Assembly: GCA_934101175.1 (NCBI GenBank)
Contig: CAKOQC010000004.1
Coordinates: 1 to 64,000 of the forward strand
Direction: 5' to 3'
From: RUG705 sp934101175
GTDB taxonomy: Bacteria > Bacillota_I > Bacilli_A > RF39 > UBA660
DNA: 64,000 nucleotides
Shown: positions 1-9,343 of the stretch, in pieces
Numbering within the stretch: position 1 is the first letter of the stretch
Layout of the letters: the number at the start of each line of letters is the position of its first letter
The notes under the pieces: generated by a model
Told to the model about the DNA's origin: nothing
Database searches by the model: none
The model's input: the letters and a program-made list of their open reading frames with translations, nothing else
Position numbers and translations under genes: made by a program

Positions 1-156
1 ACACTTTTTTCGCATTTTCTTGTCTTTTTTTCATTTTTTTACGCTTTTCTACTTTTTGAGTGTTTTTATACTCTTTTAAATGATTAAATTTTCTTTAATA
101 GGCAATAAAATACTAGTTGTTTTATATGGTTTGGTATATTATCTTTATGTCTTTTT

Positions 157-1047
157 TTACTTTTTATTCTTTTTTATTATACTATATGCTACTATTGTAC
201 CTTCAGAAGCAGCTGTTGTTAACTGATAAACGTTCTTTTTGATAACGTCGCCGCAGGCATAAACATTATCAACATTTGTCATACATTCATCATCAACCAA
301 TATGAATCCTTTATCTTTGTTTACTTCAAATACTTCTGCACTTGGTACACTTCCAATTGCTATGAATAGTCCAGATACATCAATTTTTTCATTATTATCT
401 AATGTAACTGATGTTAACTTACCATTCTCTATATTATATTCTGCTATATTAGAATTATACACACATTTTATATTGTTTTTAGATAAAACATTATTAACCA
501 ATGATTGGTCTCCTCTGAATGTTTCACTTCGATGAATTATTGTTACACTTTTACAAATATCAGATAAATATAGTGCTTCTTCTAATGCACTATTACCTCC
601 TCCTACTACTGCGACGTCTTTTCCTTTATATAAATTACCATCGCATAGTGCACAATAACTTATGCCTTGCCCAGCATATCTTTCATCATCGTTAAATAAT
701 TTTTTGCTTAGTCTTCCTGTAGCAATTATTAGATATTTACATGTTAGCTCATTATTAAGAGTGTATACTTTTTTCTCTTCTGACTTTAAGTCCGCCTTTA
801 CAACTTTATCAAATAAATATTCTATATTTAAATTTTCAACTTGTTTATATATTTCCGCTCCTAATGTTGGACCATCTGTTTTAATATATCCTGGATAGTT
901 TTCAATGATGTTTATTTTATTCAATTGTCCTCCTGGGGCATTTTCTTCAATTATTAATGGATTTAATCCACCTCTTTTTAAGTAAATAGCCGCTGTCATT
1001 CCCGCTATTCCTGATCCTATTATTATTGCATCATATTTTTTTTGCAT
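157..1047 (-). CDS. trxB: Thioredoxin reductase (NADPH)
   Basis: Flavoprotein that passes electrons from NADPH to thioredoxin in the cytoplasm. The N-terminal FAD loop GSGIAG is at residues 11-16, the redox motif CALC at 132-135 (most family members have CATC), an NADPH-binding GGGNSA near 149-154, and a late FAD-site CGD. The 296-residue length is slightly below the usual 305-315. Its start lies inside the end of lgt (17-base overlap), so it is the last gene of yvlD-lgt-trxB. A thioredoxin partner lies 2.2 kb away at 3264-3554. The Thr-to-Leu change inside the CxxC is conservative and should not abolish disulfide chemistry (inference). Confidence 0.95.
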   Translation of the reverse strand: MQKKYDAIIIGSGIAGMTAAIYLKRGGLNPLIIEENAPGGQLNKINIIENYPGYIKTDGPTLGAEIYKQVENLNIEYLFDKVVKADLKSEEKKVYTLNNELTCKYLIIATGRLSKKLFNDDERYAGQGISYCALCDGNLYKGKDVAVVGGGNSALEEALYLSDICKSVTIIHRSETFRGDQSLVNNVLSKNNIKCVYNSNIAEYNIENGKLTSVTLDNNEKIDVSGLFIAIGSVPSAEVFEVNKDKGFILVDDECMTNVDNVYACGDVIKKNVYQLTTAASEGTIVAYSIIKKNKK

Positions 1048-1852
1048 AGTTTTTTCCTTCTTTCTTGTTATTATTCATTTTTAATATATAAACGTATCCA
1101 ATAATACCGAGTATTATTAATATAACAGAAACTAATTGACTTACTCTTATTGTTCCAAGATACAAGCTATCTGTTCGCATACTTTCAATGTATAAACGAC
1201 CTAGGCCATACCAGATAAAATACATAAATGTTATTTTGCCTATTGATTGGCTGTGATCCTTTTCTTTTTTTCTTATTATACTTCTTATAATTATCATAAC
1301 GATAAAGCCTAGTAGACACCAAATAGATTCATACAAAAATGTAGGCTGATAGTATTTTCCATCAATATACATTCCTTGTATGATAAATTCTGGAATATGT
1401 CTTTTTTGGAGATATTCTAAAGTTACGGTCGCTCCGTGGGCTTCACTATTAAAGAAATTACCCCATCTTCCTATTGATTGAGCTAATATTAGTCCTGGGG
1501 TTAAGATATCTGTAGTTTTAAGGATATTTTGATGATACTTTTTTGACTGACAGACAATTGCAATAAATCCGCCAATAATACCACCATAAATAGCCAATCC
1601 GCCTTCCCATATTTTAAAGATTGATAAAATATTACTCTGATATAATTCAAAATTAAAAATTACGTAATATAATCTAGCTCCAATAATTCCAAAAATTATT
1701 AAGGGGAATAATAAATCTTCTAAGTATTTATCCATCCCTACTCTTTTACTTTCTTTGTATGCAACATAACTTCCTGTCAGAATTGCTAATAGCATTGTTA
1801 CTGAATAATAATATATATTAATTGGGCCAATACTTATTAGTATTCGGTTCAT
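1031..1852 (-). CDS. lgt: Prolipoprotein diacylglyceryl transferase
   Basis: Membrane enzyme that moves diacylglycerol from phosphatidylglycerol to the lipobox cysteine of prolipoproteins. The 273-residue protein has about seven membrane segments and the family signature GRWGNFFNSEAHG, plus the GARLYY segment with the conserved arginine. Its ATG overlaps the TGA of yvlD, and its own TGA stop lies inside trxB. That stop is informative: reading it as tryptophan would extend the frame out of phase into trxB, so TGA is a stop in this organism. A yvlD-lgt neighbourhood also occurs in Bacillus. Confidence 0.96.
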   Translation of the reverse strand: MNRILISIGPINIYYYSVTMLLAILTGSYVAYKESKRVGMDKYLEDLLFPLIIFGIIGARLYYVIFNFELYQSNILSIFKIWEGGLAIYGGIIGGFIAIVCQSKKYHQNILKTTDILTPGLILAQSIGRWGNFFNSEAHGATVTLEYLQKRHIPEFIIQGMYIDGKYYQPTFLYESIWCLLGFIVMIIIRSIIRKKEKDHSQSIGKITFMYFIWYGLGRLYIESMRTDSLYLGTIRVSQLVSVILIILGIIGYVYILKMNNNKKEGKNYAKKI

Positions 1853-2331
1853 CTCTTATGCCCTCTTGTTATTGGCTTCAATACAAAGCCTTCCATCAAA
1901 ATGTTTAATATTGAAATTATAATTGCAATGAAAAATGCTGGTAAAAAACCTCCTATATAGAAATTTTGCTTTCCTAATAATAAACTCGTTAAATATAGTA
2001 TTATGACATTAGATACCGGGTATAGAAAACCCCAACTGACTATTGTTAATGGAAGTGTTAGATAATTAATTAGTGGCTTTATAGTTTGGTTTAAGATATA
2101 AATTATAATTGATGCTAACAATGCATATATTCCTAAATGACTAGTATTTATTTCAAAAGATTTGAATAAAGCTGATACTGTTAAAAGTACTACTGCATAA
2201 CCTACCATATATATTAGCCATTCTATAATTGGATTGCTAACTAGTTTATGATAGTTGTCTTTATATATATTTCTCTCTACTTTTTTAACTTCTGCCTCTT
2301 CTTTTGAGTCAATTACTATTTTCTTTTTCAT
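1849..2331 (-). CDS. yvlD: YvlD/PF04020-type four-TM membrane protein
   Basis: A 160-residue protein with a charged N-terminal segment of about 35 residues, then four hydrophobic helices with the NxxIKPLI and LTLP motifs of the YvlD family (PF04020, often named holin superfamily IV). Despite that name nothing here is phage-related: it lies in a housekeeping operon with lgt and trxB, as yvlD lies near lgt in Bacillus. The molecular function is not established; in B. subtilis the yvl genes are linked to envelope stress. A -10 at 2374-2379 lies about 40 bases upstream, and a second promoter lies at 2522-2550. Confidence 0.8.
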   Translation of the reverse strand: MKKKIVIDSKEEAEVKKVERNIYKDNYHKLVSNPIIEWLIYMVGYAVVLLTVSALFKSFEINTSHLGIYALLASIIIYILNQTIKPLINYLTLPLTIVSWGFLYPVSNVIILYLTSLLLGKQNFYIGGFLPAFFIAIIISILNILMEGFVLKPITRGHKR

Positions 2332-2373
2332 TTTATCGATCCCTTCTTAATGATATTGTATATCTTGTTTTTA

Positions 2374-2402
2374 ATTATAACACAATTACAGGGTAAAAAT
2401 AA
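2374..2402 (-). promoter_or_regulatory. Sigma-A-type promoter of yvlD-lgt-trxB
   Basis: The minus strand has a perfect TATAAT (2374-2379), 17 bases from a poor -35 TTATTT (2397-2402). It would give a leader of about 36 bases before yvlD. Confidence 0.5.
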
Positions 2403-2521
2403 ACAAAAGATAATAATATCACATATATTTACATAATTCGAATAGTTACATAGTATTATTATTAATTAATTTTAAATATACAAAAGTTGAGTACTCAAAT
2501 ACTTTCCTATCCGATATTATC

Positions 2522-2550
2522 ACTATAACATAATTATAAAATTGTGTCAA
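2522..2550 (-). promoter_or_regulatory. Strong sigma-A promoter far upstream of yvlD
   Basis: The minus strand has TTGACA (2545-2550), a 17-base spacer and TATAGT (2522-2527). A transcript would start near 2515 and run about 185 bases before yvlD. It would include a perfect 12-base palindrome, TTGAGTACTCAA, near its 5' end. It is either a second, long-leader promoter of the operon or the promoter of a small RNA. Confidence 0.6.
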
Positions 2551-2646
2551 TATTTTTCATACATTTGTTTGCTTTTGCTGTTTGAAATTATCTTATATAG
2601 TAAATTATAGTAAACTTTTGTTATCCTGATATATACAAAATAAAAT

Positions 2647-2673
2647 AAAGAAAAAAAGCATTACTGCTTTTTA
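2647..2673 (-). terminator. Terminator of rpsP-KH operon
   Basis: On the minus strand AAAGCA-GTAA-TGCTTT is followed by a T run. The hairpin starts at the stop codon of the KH gene. Confidence 0.85.
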
Positions 2674-2919
2674 GTATGAATTTACATTAATTTTTACTTT
2701 TTTATTATCTTCTAGAGAAGATGAAGCTTGAACTATTGTTCTGATACTATTAATTATTTTACCATTCTTACCAATAACTTTTCCCATATCTTCTGAAGAA
2801 ATTAACACTTCGATTTGAATAGTATTTTCTTCTTCTGTTTCAAATTCTTTTACAGATACTGATTCAGGATCAGATACTATTTTTTTAATAATGGCTTCCG
2901 TTAATACTACTAAGTTCAT
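2671..2919 (-). CDS. khpA: KH-domain RNA-binding protein (YlqC/KhpA family)
   Basis: An 82-residue protein that is essentially one KH domain, with the RNA-binding loop IGKNGK near residues 50-55. It is the YlqC/KhpA family, found directly after rpsP in many Firmicutes, as here with a 1-base gap. KhpA pairs with KhpB (Jag) in other Firmicutes and affects cell-division transcripts. The rimM-trmD genes that follow in Bacillus are absent: a terminator closes the operon right at the stop codon. Confidence 0.88.
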   Translation of the reverse strand: MNLVVLTEAIIKKIVSDPESVSVKEFETEEENTIQIEVLISSEDMGKVIGKNGKIINSIRTIVQASSSLEDNKKVKINVNSY

Positions 2920-2920
2920 A

Positions 2921-3193
2921 TTATTTACCTAATTTAGTTTCATGAAATTTTTTCATGATTCCTGCTTTACTTAAAATATTTCTTACAGTATCAGTTGGGA
3001 TAGCTCCTTTATTTAACCATTCAAGAGCTGATTCTTCATTAATTTTAATTTCAGCTGGTGTAGTTAATGGATTGTAAGTTCCTATTAATGCAATAAACTT
3101 ACCATCTCTAGGGCTTCTTGAATCTGCTACTACTACTCTATAAAATGGAGCTTTTTTTGCACCCATTCTTTTTAATCTCATTTTTACTGCCAT
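2921..3193 (-). CDS. rpsP: 30S ribosomal protein S16
   Basis: Small-subunit ribosomal protein S16. The start MAVKMRLKRMGAKKAPFYRV is diagnostic, and the total of 90 residues is typical. An ATG two codons upstream is too close to the GGAGG; the ATG at 3193 sits at the right distance. It is the first gene of a two-gene operon with a consensus promoter at 3220-3248 and a terminator after the KH gene. Confidence 0.97.
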   Translation of the reverse strand: MAVKMRLKRMGAKKAPFYRVVVADSRSPRDGKFIALIGTYNPLTTPAEIKINEESALEWLNKGAIPTDTVRNILSKAGIMKKFHETKLGK

Positions 3194-3219
3194 ATTCATT
3201 CCTCCTTCACACAGTTAAT

Positions 3220-3248
3220 ATAATATCATATCAAATATGTACTGTCAA
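3220..3248 (-). promoter_or_regulatory. Promoter of rpsP
   Basis: Minus strand TTGACA (3243-3248), 17-base spacer, TATTAT (3220-3225), followed by a short leader with a good GGAGG site. Confidence 0.8.
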
Positions 3249-3263
3249 CCTTTTTTTGATACA

Positions 3264-3554
3264 CTATTGTAAAAACTTTTCTACTTGCTCTTTTCCAATA
3301 AATCCTATATTTCTTTTTAATTCTTTATTATTCTCAAATAAAACCAAGGTAGGAATACTCATTACACCATATTCACGAGCCAAATCTTCATGTTTATCAA
3401 CATTAATTTTAATTACCTTTATAGGGCTTTCTACCTGTTCTAAAATTGGGGATAACATTTTGCATGGTCCACACCAATCTGCATAAAAATCTACTAATAC
3501 TTTGTTTTTAGTTAATTCCTTAAAATTTTCTTTTTCTAAATGAATTATTTCCAT
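3264..3554 (-). CDS. trxA: Thioredoxin
   Basis: A 96-residue cytoplasmic thioredoxin with the active site WCGPC at residues 27-31 and the cis-proline segment SIPTLVLF. It is reduced by TrxB (157-1047) and in turn reduces protein disulfides. It follows cvpA by 17 bases and is probably cotranscribed with it. Confidence 0.95.
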   Translation of the reverse strand: MEIIHLEKENFKELTKNKVLVDFYADWCGPCKMLSPILEQVESPIKVIKINVDKHEDLAREYGVMSIPTLVLFENNKELKRNIGFIGKEQVEKFLQ

Positions 3555-3571
3555 TGAATCAAATCCTTTCT

Positions 3572-4282
3572 TTACTCATACTTTGCAATGAAACTGTCAT
3601 CACTTACATTAACTTTATTTCTATCAATTAATTTATGAGCTGATTTTGGAGTAATAATTTCATGTTTTAACATCAAATCCATTGCTTCTTCATTTACTTG
3701 CTCATTACTTTTGTTTTGCTTATTATCTATTATAGCATATAAATCATTATATATATCAAGTGTCTTACTGGTATATTTTGACAATATAGGAGTTTTGTCT
3801 AGGATATTTGTAGCAAATTTTGATTCGCGAATTTGAGTGATATTAAAAACTGGTAATGTAAATACAAATAAGAATAAATATACCCAAATATAATTTTCTA
3901 CTAATCCGGCAAAAAAGCCTAATATTTTAGATGGAATACTTAAGATGATAGTTGCTTTTAATACTTTTTCTACTAAACCAGAAATTCCTAAAATTATTTG
4001 ATATATAACTGTTAGAACAGAGGCAATAATTAGAAAAGCTAACATTTCATAAAAAACAATATTTAAAACTTGAATTCCTTTAAATGCTCCCCAGAAATCA
4101 AAGAATGGCAAATTTTCATAAAAAATAACAGACAAATAGTTTTTTAGACTAAACGAAATTACAGCTATTAAGACAAGTCCTACTATGCTGGTTAATTTTT
4201 TTATGACACCTTCTTTAAATCCGATAACGCCTCCTAGTAAAATTATCAGCAAAATGATAACATCTACAATATTTAAATTCAT
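3572..4282 (-). CDS. CvpA family membrane protein
   Basis: A 236-residue protein with four to five membrane segments in the first 170 residues. It begins NIVDVIILLIILLGGVIGFKEG, written here in two parts of one N-terminal helix typical of CvpA (PF02674), and has a polar C-terminal tail. CvpA was named for colicin V production in E. coli; Firmicutes members are of unknown function. It is divergent from rnhC and precedes trxA. Confidence 0.75.
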   Translation of the reverse strand: MNLNIVDVIILLIILLGGVIGFKEGVIKKLTSIVGLVLIAVISFSLKNYLSVIFYENLPFFDFWGAFKGIQVLNIVFYEMLAFLIIASVLTVIYQIILGISGLVEKVLKATIILSIPSKILGFFAGLVENYIWVYLFLFVFTLPVFNITQIRESKFATNILDKTPILSKYTSKTLDIYNDLYAIIDNKQNKSNEQVNEEAMDLMLKHEIITPKSAHKLIDRNKVNVSDDSFIAKYE

Positions 4283-4368
4283 TTAAATCCCTCCATATGG
4301 TAATTATATAATAATTTATGATAAAAATAAAGAAAAATATGATAAAATGTTAATGAGGTGTAAATTTT

Positions 4369-5310
4369 ATGAAGGGTAAAGTTATTACAAAAGTTTTAAT
4401 GGTTAGTGATAAAACTAAGGAAATGATGATTGATTATTTTAAAGATTTTAAAAGGGATAAAACACCACAATATGCTATATTTCAAGCAGATGATGGGGAT
4501 AGTGTTGTAACCTTATATCAATCAGGGAAAGTTGTATTTCAGGGAAGAGATGCCGATTTAGCAGCAGATTTATGGATAGAAACTGAAAAAATCAATTCTG
4601 GAGAGGCAAAAGTTACTTCTAGTGAAGATAAGAAAGAAAAAAAAGAAGTTGAAAGAAAAATACCTCTAAGAATTACTTCTATAGGTAGTGATGAAGTTGG
4701 CACTGGTGACTTTTTTGGCCCTATTGTAGTAACTGCTACTTATGTTACAAAGGACAATGTAGACTTTTTGTTGGAGCTTGGTGTAAAGGACTCTAAAAAA
4801 ATGAGTGATAGTGAAATTATTAAGGTTGTTCCAGAAATTATAAAGAAAGTTCCATATAATACTTTTGTACTAAATAATAAGCAATATAATGAAATGTATA
4901 GTAGTGATATGAATATGAACAAAATGAAAGCAATATTACATAACAAAGTATTATCTGGATTCATGAATAAAGATAAATATCCATATGATTTTATTGTGGT
5001 AGATCAGTTTGAAAATCCTAGAAGCTATTATGCACATCTACAAGATGCTAAATTTAAAGTTTATAACATTACATTTTTAACTAAAGCAGAAGATCAATGT
5101 CTATCTGTTGCTTGTGCTTCTTTGATTAGTAGATATATATTTTTACAAGAGATGGATAAAATAAGCAAAGAGTTAGGAATGGCTTTACCTAAAGGAGCTG
5201 GAGATATTACTAATGAATGTGGAATAGATATAGTTAAAAGATTTGGAAAAAATAAATTAAATGAAGTAGCTAAACTTAACTTCAAAAATACCGAAAAAAT
5301 CTTAAAATAA
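4369..5310 (+). CDS. rnhC: Ribonuclease HIII
   Basis: Removes RNA from RNA:DNA hybrids. The 313-residue protein has the N-terminal TBP-like substrate-binding domain of RNase HIII (about residues 1-70), a lysine-rich linker near 85-98, and the RNase H2-like catalytic domain from about 101. DEVGTGDFFGP (first catalytic Asp and Glu at 108-109) separates HIII from HII, and a DQF segment supplies another catalytic Asp. GTGDFFGP is specific to HIII. It has its own terminator at 5321-5353 and is one of the few plus-strand genes. Confidence 0.95.
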   Translation: MKGKVITKVLMVSDKTKEMMIDYFKDFKRDKTPQYAIFQADDGDSVVTLYQSGKVVFQGRDADLAADLWIETEKINSGEAKVTSSEDKKEKKEVERKIPLRITSIGSDEVGTGDFFGPIVVTATYVTKDNVDFLLELGVKDSKKMSDSEIIKVVPEIIKKVPYNTFVLNNKQYNEMYSSDMNMNKMKAILHNKVLSGFMNKDKYPYDFIVVDQFENPRSYYAHLQDAKFKVYNITFLTKAEDQCLSVACASLISRYIFLQEMDKISKELGMALPKGAGDITNECGIDIVKRFGKNKLNEVAKLNFKNTEKILK

Positions 5311-5320
5311 ATTGCTAACT

Positions 5321-5353
5321 TACTAATCATCTAATTTTGATGATTAGTTTTTT
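5321..5353 (+). terminator. Terminator of rnhC
   Basis: A 9-bp stem, CTAATCATC / GATGATTAG, with a 7-base loop and a TTTTTT tail. Confidence 0.88.
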
Positions 5354-5414
5354 ATTGATAAAGTAGTGTTCTAATATTTTAAAGAAGAGTTTTAAAAATT
5401 AAACTTATTTTCTT

Positions 5415-6526
5415 TTTTAAAATAATAATTAAAATTTAGCGATTTTGTTTCTGATTAATATTTTCTTGATACTTAAAACTTAGAATAAAAATACCAATAA
5501 CTAAAATATATAGACTATGTTTTAAATTAATATTACATATATATATAATTCCCATAATTATTGTTCTAACCAAACAAAAGATTTTCTCACTGAGAATAAG
5601 ATAACCAGTATTTAATTTTTTATTATTATATAAATTCATTGTACTAACTAGTTCATTAATTTTAATTCCTATTCCTTCTAAGAAGGCTAATCCTAGTAAC
5701 CAAAAATGATTAGTAATATTTATTTTTATTAATAAAACAATAGTAAAAGCAATATTTAAATATTTATAGTTCTTATTTAGATTTATCCTATTTGATAATA
5801 AATAAATGCATAAAATTGAAGATATAGTTAAAAGAATATTGAAAATGCCAACAAATTTAAAATTATTAGATATTAAATAAAGATATAATGGTTCTAATAG
5901 GAGAAAAACTATTTTAAATTGATCAAATATGAAAAAGCTTAAAGTAGATTTATTTATAATCTTAGGAACTATTATTTTTTCTTCTTTTTCTTTTTTAATA
6001 AACAATGCTGGTATTATTCCAATTATTGAAATAATTATTAGATAAATTATATTAACTTTTTTAATTACAAAATATTGAGATAATAAAGACGCTATATAGG
6101 TATAAATTAAAGTATTACCAATTTGATTTTTATGTTTTAATAAATTAATGCCATAGTAATGTTTAACTGGATGATAAGTAAACATTGATAAAGATAAGAA
6201 AAGGGATATGAGATATGGATTTTGACTGTTATTTAATAAATAGAAAGATATACTAGTTATGATAGTAGAAAAAATTAAGATATGCTTATACCCTATTTTA
6301 TTTCCTAATCTAATACTTAAGTTACTTATGTATATTCCTAAAAAGTAAATCATTGTATAAATACCAATAATAGTATTTATGGAATATCCTTTTTGATAGA
6401 GAAATATTACAGAATATACATCAATAATATTTCTTGTGAATGTGGATATAAAGATATATATATTATATTTTTTTATGTTTTTCATACTAATTATTATGAT
6501 TTAAATTTTTAAAATAATAATTAAAA
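5415..6526. repeat. 20-bp direct repeats flanking the MFS gene
   Basis: The same 20 bases (ttttaaaataataattaaaa) occur at 5415-5434 and 6507-6526, immediately outside both ends of the permease gene. They are AT-only apart from no G or C at all, so chance similarity is possible in this genome. Confidence 0.45.
5436..6485 (-). CDS. MFS-like permease, substrate unknown
   Basis: A 349-residue integral membrane protein with ten or more hydrophobic segments. The GNKIGYKHILIFS loop between the second and third helices resembles the MFS motif A (GxxxDRxGRR), but is degenerate. The length is short for an MFS protein (usually 380-450), suggesting 10-11 rather than 12 helices. It stands alone between the rnhC terminator and the alaS terminator and is flanked by 20-bp direct repeats. 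No substrate can be inferred. Confidence 0.65.
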   Translation of the reverse strand: MKNIKKYNIYIFISTFTRNIIDVYSVIFLYQKGYSINTIIGIYTMIYFLGIYISNLSIRLGNKIGYKHILIFSTIITSISFYLLNNSQNPYLISLFLSLSMFTYHPVKHYYGINLLKHKNQIGNTLIYTYIASLLSQYFVIKKVNIIYLIIISIIGIIPALFIKKEKEEKIIVPKIINKSTLSFFIFDQFKIVFLLLEPLYLYLISNNFKFVGIFNILLTISSILCIYLLSNRINLNKNYKYLNIAFTIVLLIKINITNHFWLLGLAFLEGIGIKINELVSTMNLYNNKKLNTGYLILSEKIFCLVRTIIMGIIYICNINLKHSLYILVIGIFILSFKYQENINQKQNR

Positions 6527-6598
6527 AAGAAAGTTTTTTACAAGTGATATTCTTTTTTTAACATTTCAATATCAAATTTGTTTACTTTCTTTTTTATT
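6523..6598 (-). terminator. Terminator downstream of alaS
   Basis: On the minus strand an outer stem, AAAAAAGAAAGT / ACTTTCTTTTTT, encloses a smaller hairpin with GATATT / GAATATC arms. A T run follows. Confidence 0.6.
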
Positions 6599-6632
6599 TT
6601 TATCTAAATTCTTATTTTGTAATTATTATTTT

Positions 6633-9341
6633 TTAAGACATTTTTTTGATTTCTTCTTTTAATTCTTTTAGGTATTTTATGATATTTTTACCATCTGTTC
6701 CACCACCTTGAGCAAATGTTTTATTTCCACCGCCATTACCAGAACATTTAACACAGATGTCTTTAACTATATTACCACAATGAATATTTTCATTAGTAGA
6801 ATTACTCTTACAAATAATATTAACATTATCTTTATTTAAATTTGCTAAAAGGACGAATGCATTTGATAAGGAATTTGTAAGATTGTCTACTAATTGCTTT
6901 AATACTGGAACTTCATAATTATTTGTTGTAGCAATAATTACTGACATACCATTTATATCTTCCTTAATCTTTAGAAACTCATCAGCATTATTAAGAGTCT
7001 TATTAGTCATAGCTTCATTTACTGATTTTTCTAGTTTCTTTATAGATAATTTCAATCTTTCTAATTGTTCTTTGTAATATATAACATCAGCATAACTATC
7101 TAATACTTGAATATTTATATTTAAATCAAAATCAAAACAATATTTTACCTTTTCAGTTTCTGCTTGTTTGATTAATTCTTTTGCTTTTGTTAATAATCTA
7201 GTTATTTCATCAGTATATGGTTTTGTTATTTTTCTTAATTCGTTGTCGATAGAATCATCAGTTGTTCCCTCAATACGATATGTATCACTACCTTTAGATT
7301 CTATTTTTAATATAGCTATTCTTTTAATATCTTTTGTGTTTTTGATGTGAGTACCACCACATAATTCAACAGAATCGCCAATAGTAACAACGCGAACTAT
7401 GTCATCATATTTATCTTCAAATAAGGCCATAGCTCCTTTTTGTTTAGCTTCTTCTAGAGAAGTATATTCAATTTTAGTTGATACTGATTTTGATATCTTT
7501 TGATTAACATTGTTTTCTAGTTTTAAAACTAGTTCATCAGACAATTTTCCATGATAAGTGAAATCAAAACGGAAGGTATTTTCATCAACTTTACTTCCAG
7601 CTTGATGAACAGCATCTCCTAATAAGTCTTGAAGGGCCTTTTGAATTATATGAACTGATGAATGATTTTTAGTAGTAGCAGTTCTTTTTTCTTTATCAAC
7701 GGTAGCTATTATACTTTCCCCTTTGTTAATTGTACCACTTAATACTTTTACTTTGATTAAGTGCTGTTTGTTTGGACATTTTATAACATCTAAAACTTCT
7801 AATTTGCAATTATTGTTTTGAAGTGTTCCTTTATCACTTACCTGTCCACCGCTTTCAGCATAAAAAGGATTTTCATGAAGGAAAATATAACATTCAGTGT
7901 TACATTTATTAACGAATTTATCATTTTTAATAATATCTTGAATGAAGGTTTTTACTTCTAAAGTATCATAACCTACAAATTTACTTTCTTCTTTATAATT
8001 TAATAGTAATTCATTTTGGATATTCATGCTTGATTCAGCCTTACGACTTCTTCTAGCTGTTTCCTTTTGAATTTCCATATATTTTTTAAATTCCTCATTA
8101 TCTACTATAAAGCCTTTTTCACTAGCACATTCTTCAGTTAACTCAATTGGATATCCATATGTATCATATAACTTAAAAGCATCACTTCCACTAATAGTAT
8201 GATTTTCAGAAGTTTTGAATATTTCTTCTAATTTTTTTTCACCTTGAAGAAGTGTTTTCTGAAATAATTCTTCTTCTTTTGTTACTAATTCTTTAACCAT
8301 GTTACGATTAGTTTCTAACTCTGGATATATTTCTTTATAATTATCTACTACTACATCCACTAATTCAGCCATAAAGCTATGAGAGATATTTAATTTTCTG
8401 CCCATTCTAGCAGCTCTTCTTAATAATCTTCTTAGAACATAACCGCGTCCATAGTTTTCGAATGATGCTCCATCTGATAGTGCAAATGTAATGGTTCTTA
8501 TGTGATCTGCTATTACTTTGAATTCCATTTGACCTAAATATTTAATAAGCGCTAATTCTTCAATTTTATTTATTATTGGCATGAACAAGTCTGTTTCATA
8601 ATTTGTTTCAGTGTTTTGAATTATACATGCCATTCTTTCAACACCCATACCAGTATCTATATTTTTGCTTGGCAATTCTTGATATTTATCTCTTGGTACT
8701 CCTTCTTTAGCATTATATTGACTAAAAACATTGTTCCATATTTCAATATATCGATCATTTTCTATTTCCTTTTCTAGAAGTTTAATTCCTTGCTTTTCTT
8801 TATCATACTTAACTCCACGATCGTAGAATATCTCAGAATCTGGGCCACATGGTCCTTCGCCAATTTCCCAAAAATTATTACGCAACTTTATTATATGATC
8901 TTTAGGCATACCTAATTCTACCCATTTATTATAAGCTTCTTTATCGCTTGGATATACAGTCACATATAATTTTTCTTTATCGAAGCCAAAATATTTTGGA
9001 CTCGTTAATAATTCCATAGCCCAAGTTAGAGCTTGTTCTTTAAAATAATCGCCAATAGAAAAGTTACCTAACATTTGGAAAAAGGTATGATGTCTTGCTG
9101 TAACTCCTACTGATTCAATATCACCTGTTCTAATACATTTTTGACAACTAGTAATTCTTCTATTTTGAGGAACTACTGTACCATCAAAATATTTCTTTAA
9201 TGGAGTTACTCCGGCATTAATCCATAGTACTGTAGGATCATCATGAGGAATTAATGAAGCTGATTCAACTTCTGTATGTCCTCTTTCCTTAAAAAATTCA
9301 ATATACATTCTTATAATTTGATTTCCAGTTAATTTTTTCAT
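6633..9341 (-). CDS. alaS: Alanine--tRNA ligase
   Basis: Charges tRNA-Ala and edits mischarged Ser/Gly. The 902-residue protein shows the class II catalytic core (TARHHTFFQMLGNFSIGDYF near residues 81-100), the editing-domain zinc ligands HSSVH and CGGTH, and a glycine-rich C-terminal segment ending in GGGTDGK. The length is slightly above the usual 870-880. It follows a small P-loop kinase by 2 bases, and both lie behind a T-box leader (9931-10133), so expression should rise when tRNA-Ala is uncharged. Confidence 0.97.
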   Translation of the reverse strand: MKKLTGNQIIRMYIEFFKERGHTEVESASLIPHDDPTVLWINAGVTPLKKYFDGTVVPQNRRITSCQKCIRTGDIESVGVTARHHTFFQMLGNFSIGDYFKEQALTWAMELLTSPKYFGFDKEKLYVTVYPSDKEAYNKWVELGMPKDHIIKLRNNFWEIGEGPCGPDSEIFYDRGVKYDKEKQGIKLLEKEIENDRYIEIWNNVFSQYNAKEGVPRDKYQELPSKNIDTGMGVERMACIIQNTETNYETDLFMPIINKIEELALIKYLGQMEFKVIADHIRTITFALSDGASFENYGRGYVLRRLLRRAARMGRKLNISHSFMAELVDVVVDNYKEIYPELETNRNMVKELVTKEEELFQKTLLQGEKKLEEIFKTSENHTISGSDAFKLYDTYGYPIELTEECASEKGFIVDNEEFKKYMEIQKETARRSRKAESSMNIQNELLLNYKEESKFVGYDTLEVKTFIQDIIKNDKFVNKCNTECYIFLHENPFYAESGGQVSDKGTLQNNNCKLEVLDVIKCPNKQHLIKVKVLSGTINKGESIIATVDKEKRTATTKNHSSVHIIQKALQDLLGDAVHQAGSKVDENTFRFDFTYHGKLSDELVLKLENNVNQKISKSVSTKIEYTSLEEAKQKGAMALFEDKYDDIVRVVTIGDSVELCGGTHIKNTKDIKRIAILKIESKGSDTYRIEGTTDDSIDNELRKITKPYTDEITRLLTKAKELIKQAETEKVKYCFDFDLNINIQVLDSYADVIYYKEQLERLKLSIKKLEKSVNEAMTNKTLNNADEFLKIKEDINGMSVIIATTNNYEVPVLKQLVDNLTNSLSNAFVLLANLNKDNVNIICKSNSTNENIHCGNIVKDICVKCSGNGGGNKTFAQGGGTDGKNIIKYLKELKEEIKKMS

Positions 9342-9343
9342 GA

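Noticed and set aside
1031..1047. Mollicutes code with TGA as tryptophan
   Set aside because: lgt, yvlD and mreC end at TGA in ATGA-type overlaps or just before the next gene, and TGG is used for Trp.
1849..2331. Phage holin
   Set aside because: The family name is historic; the gene belongs to a yvlD-lgt-trxB housekeeping operon with no phage genes near.
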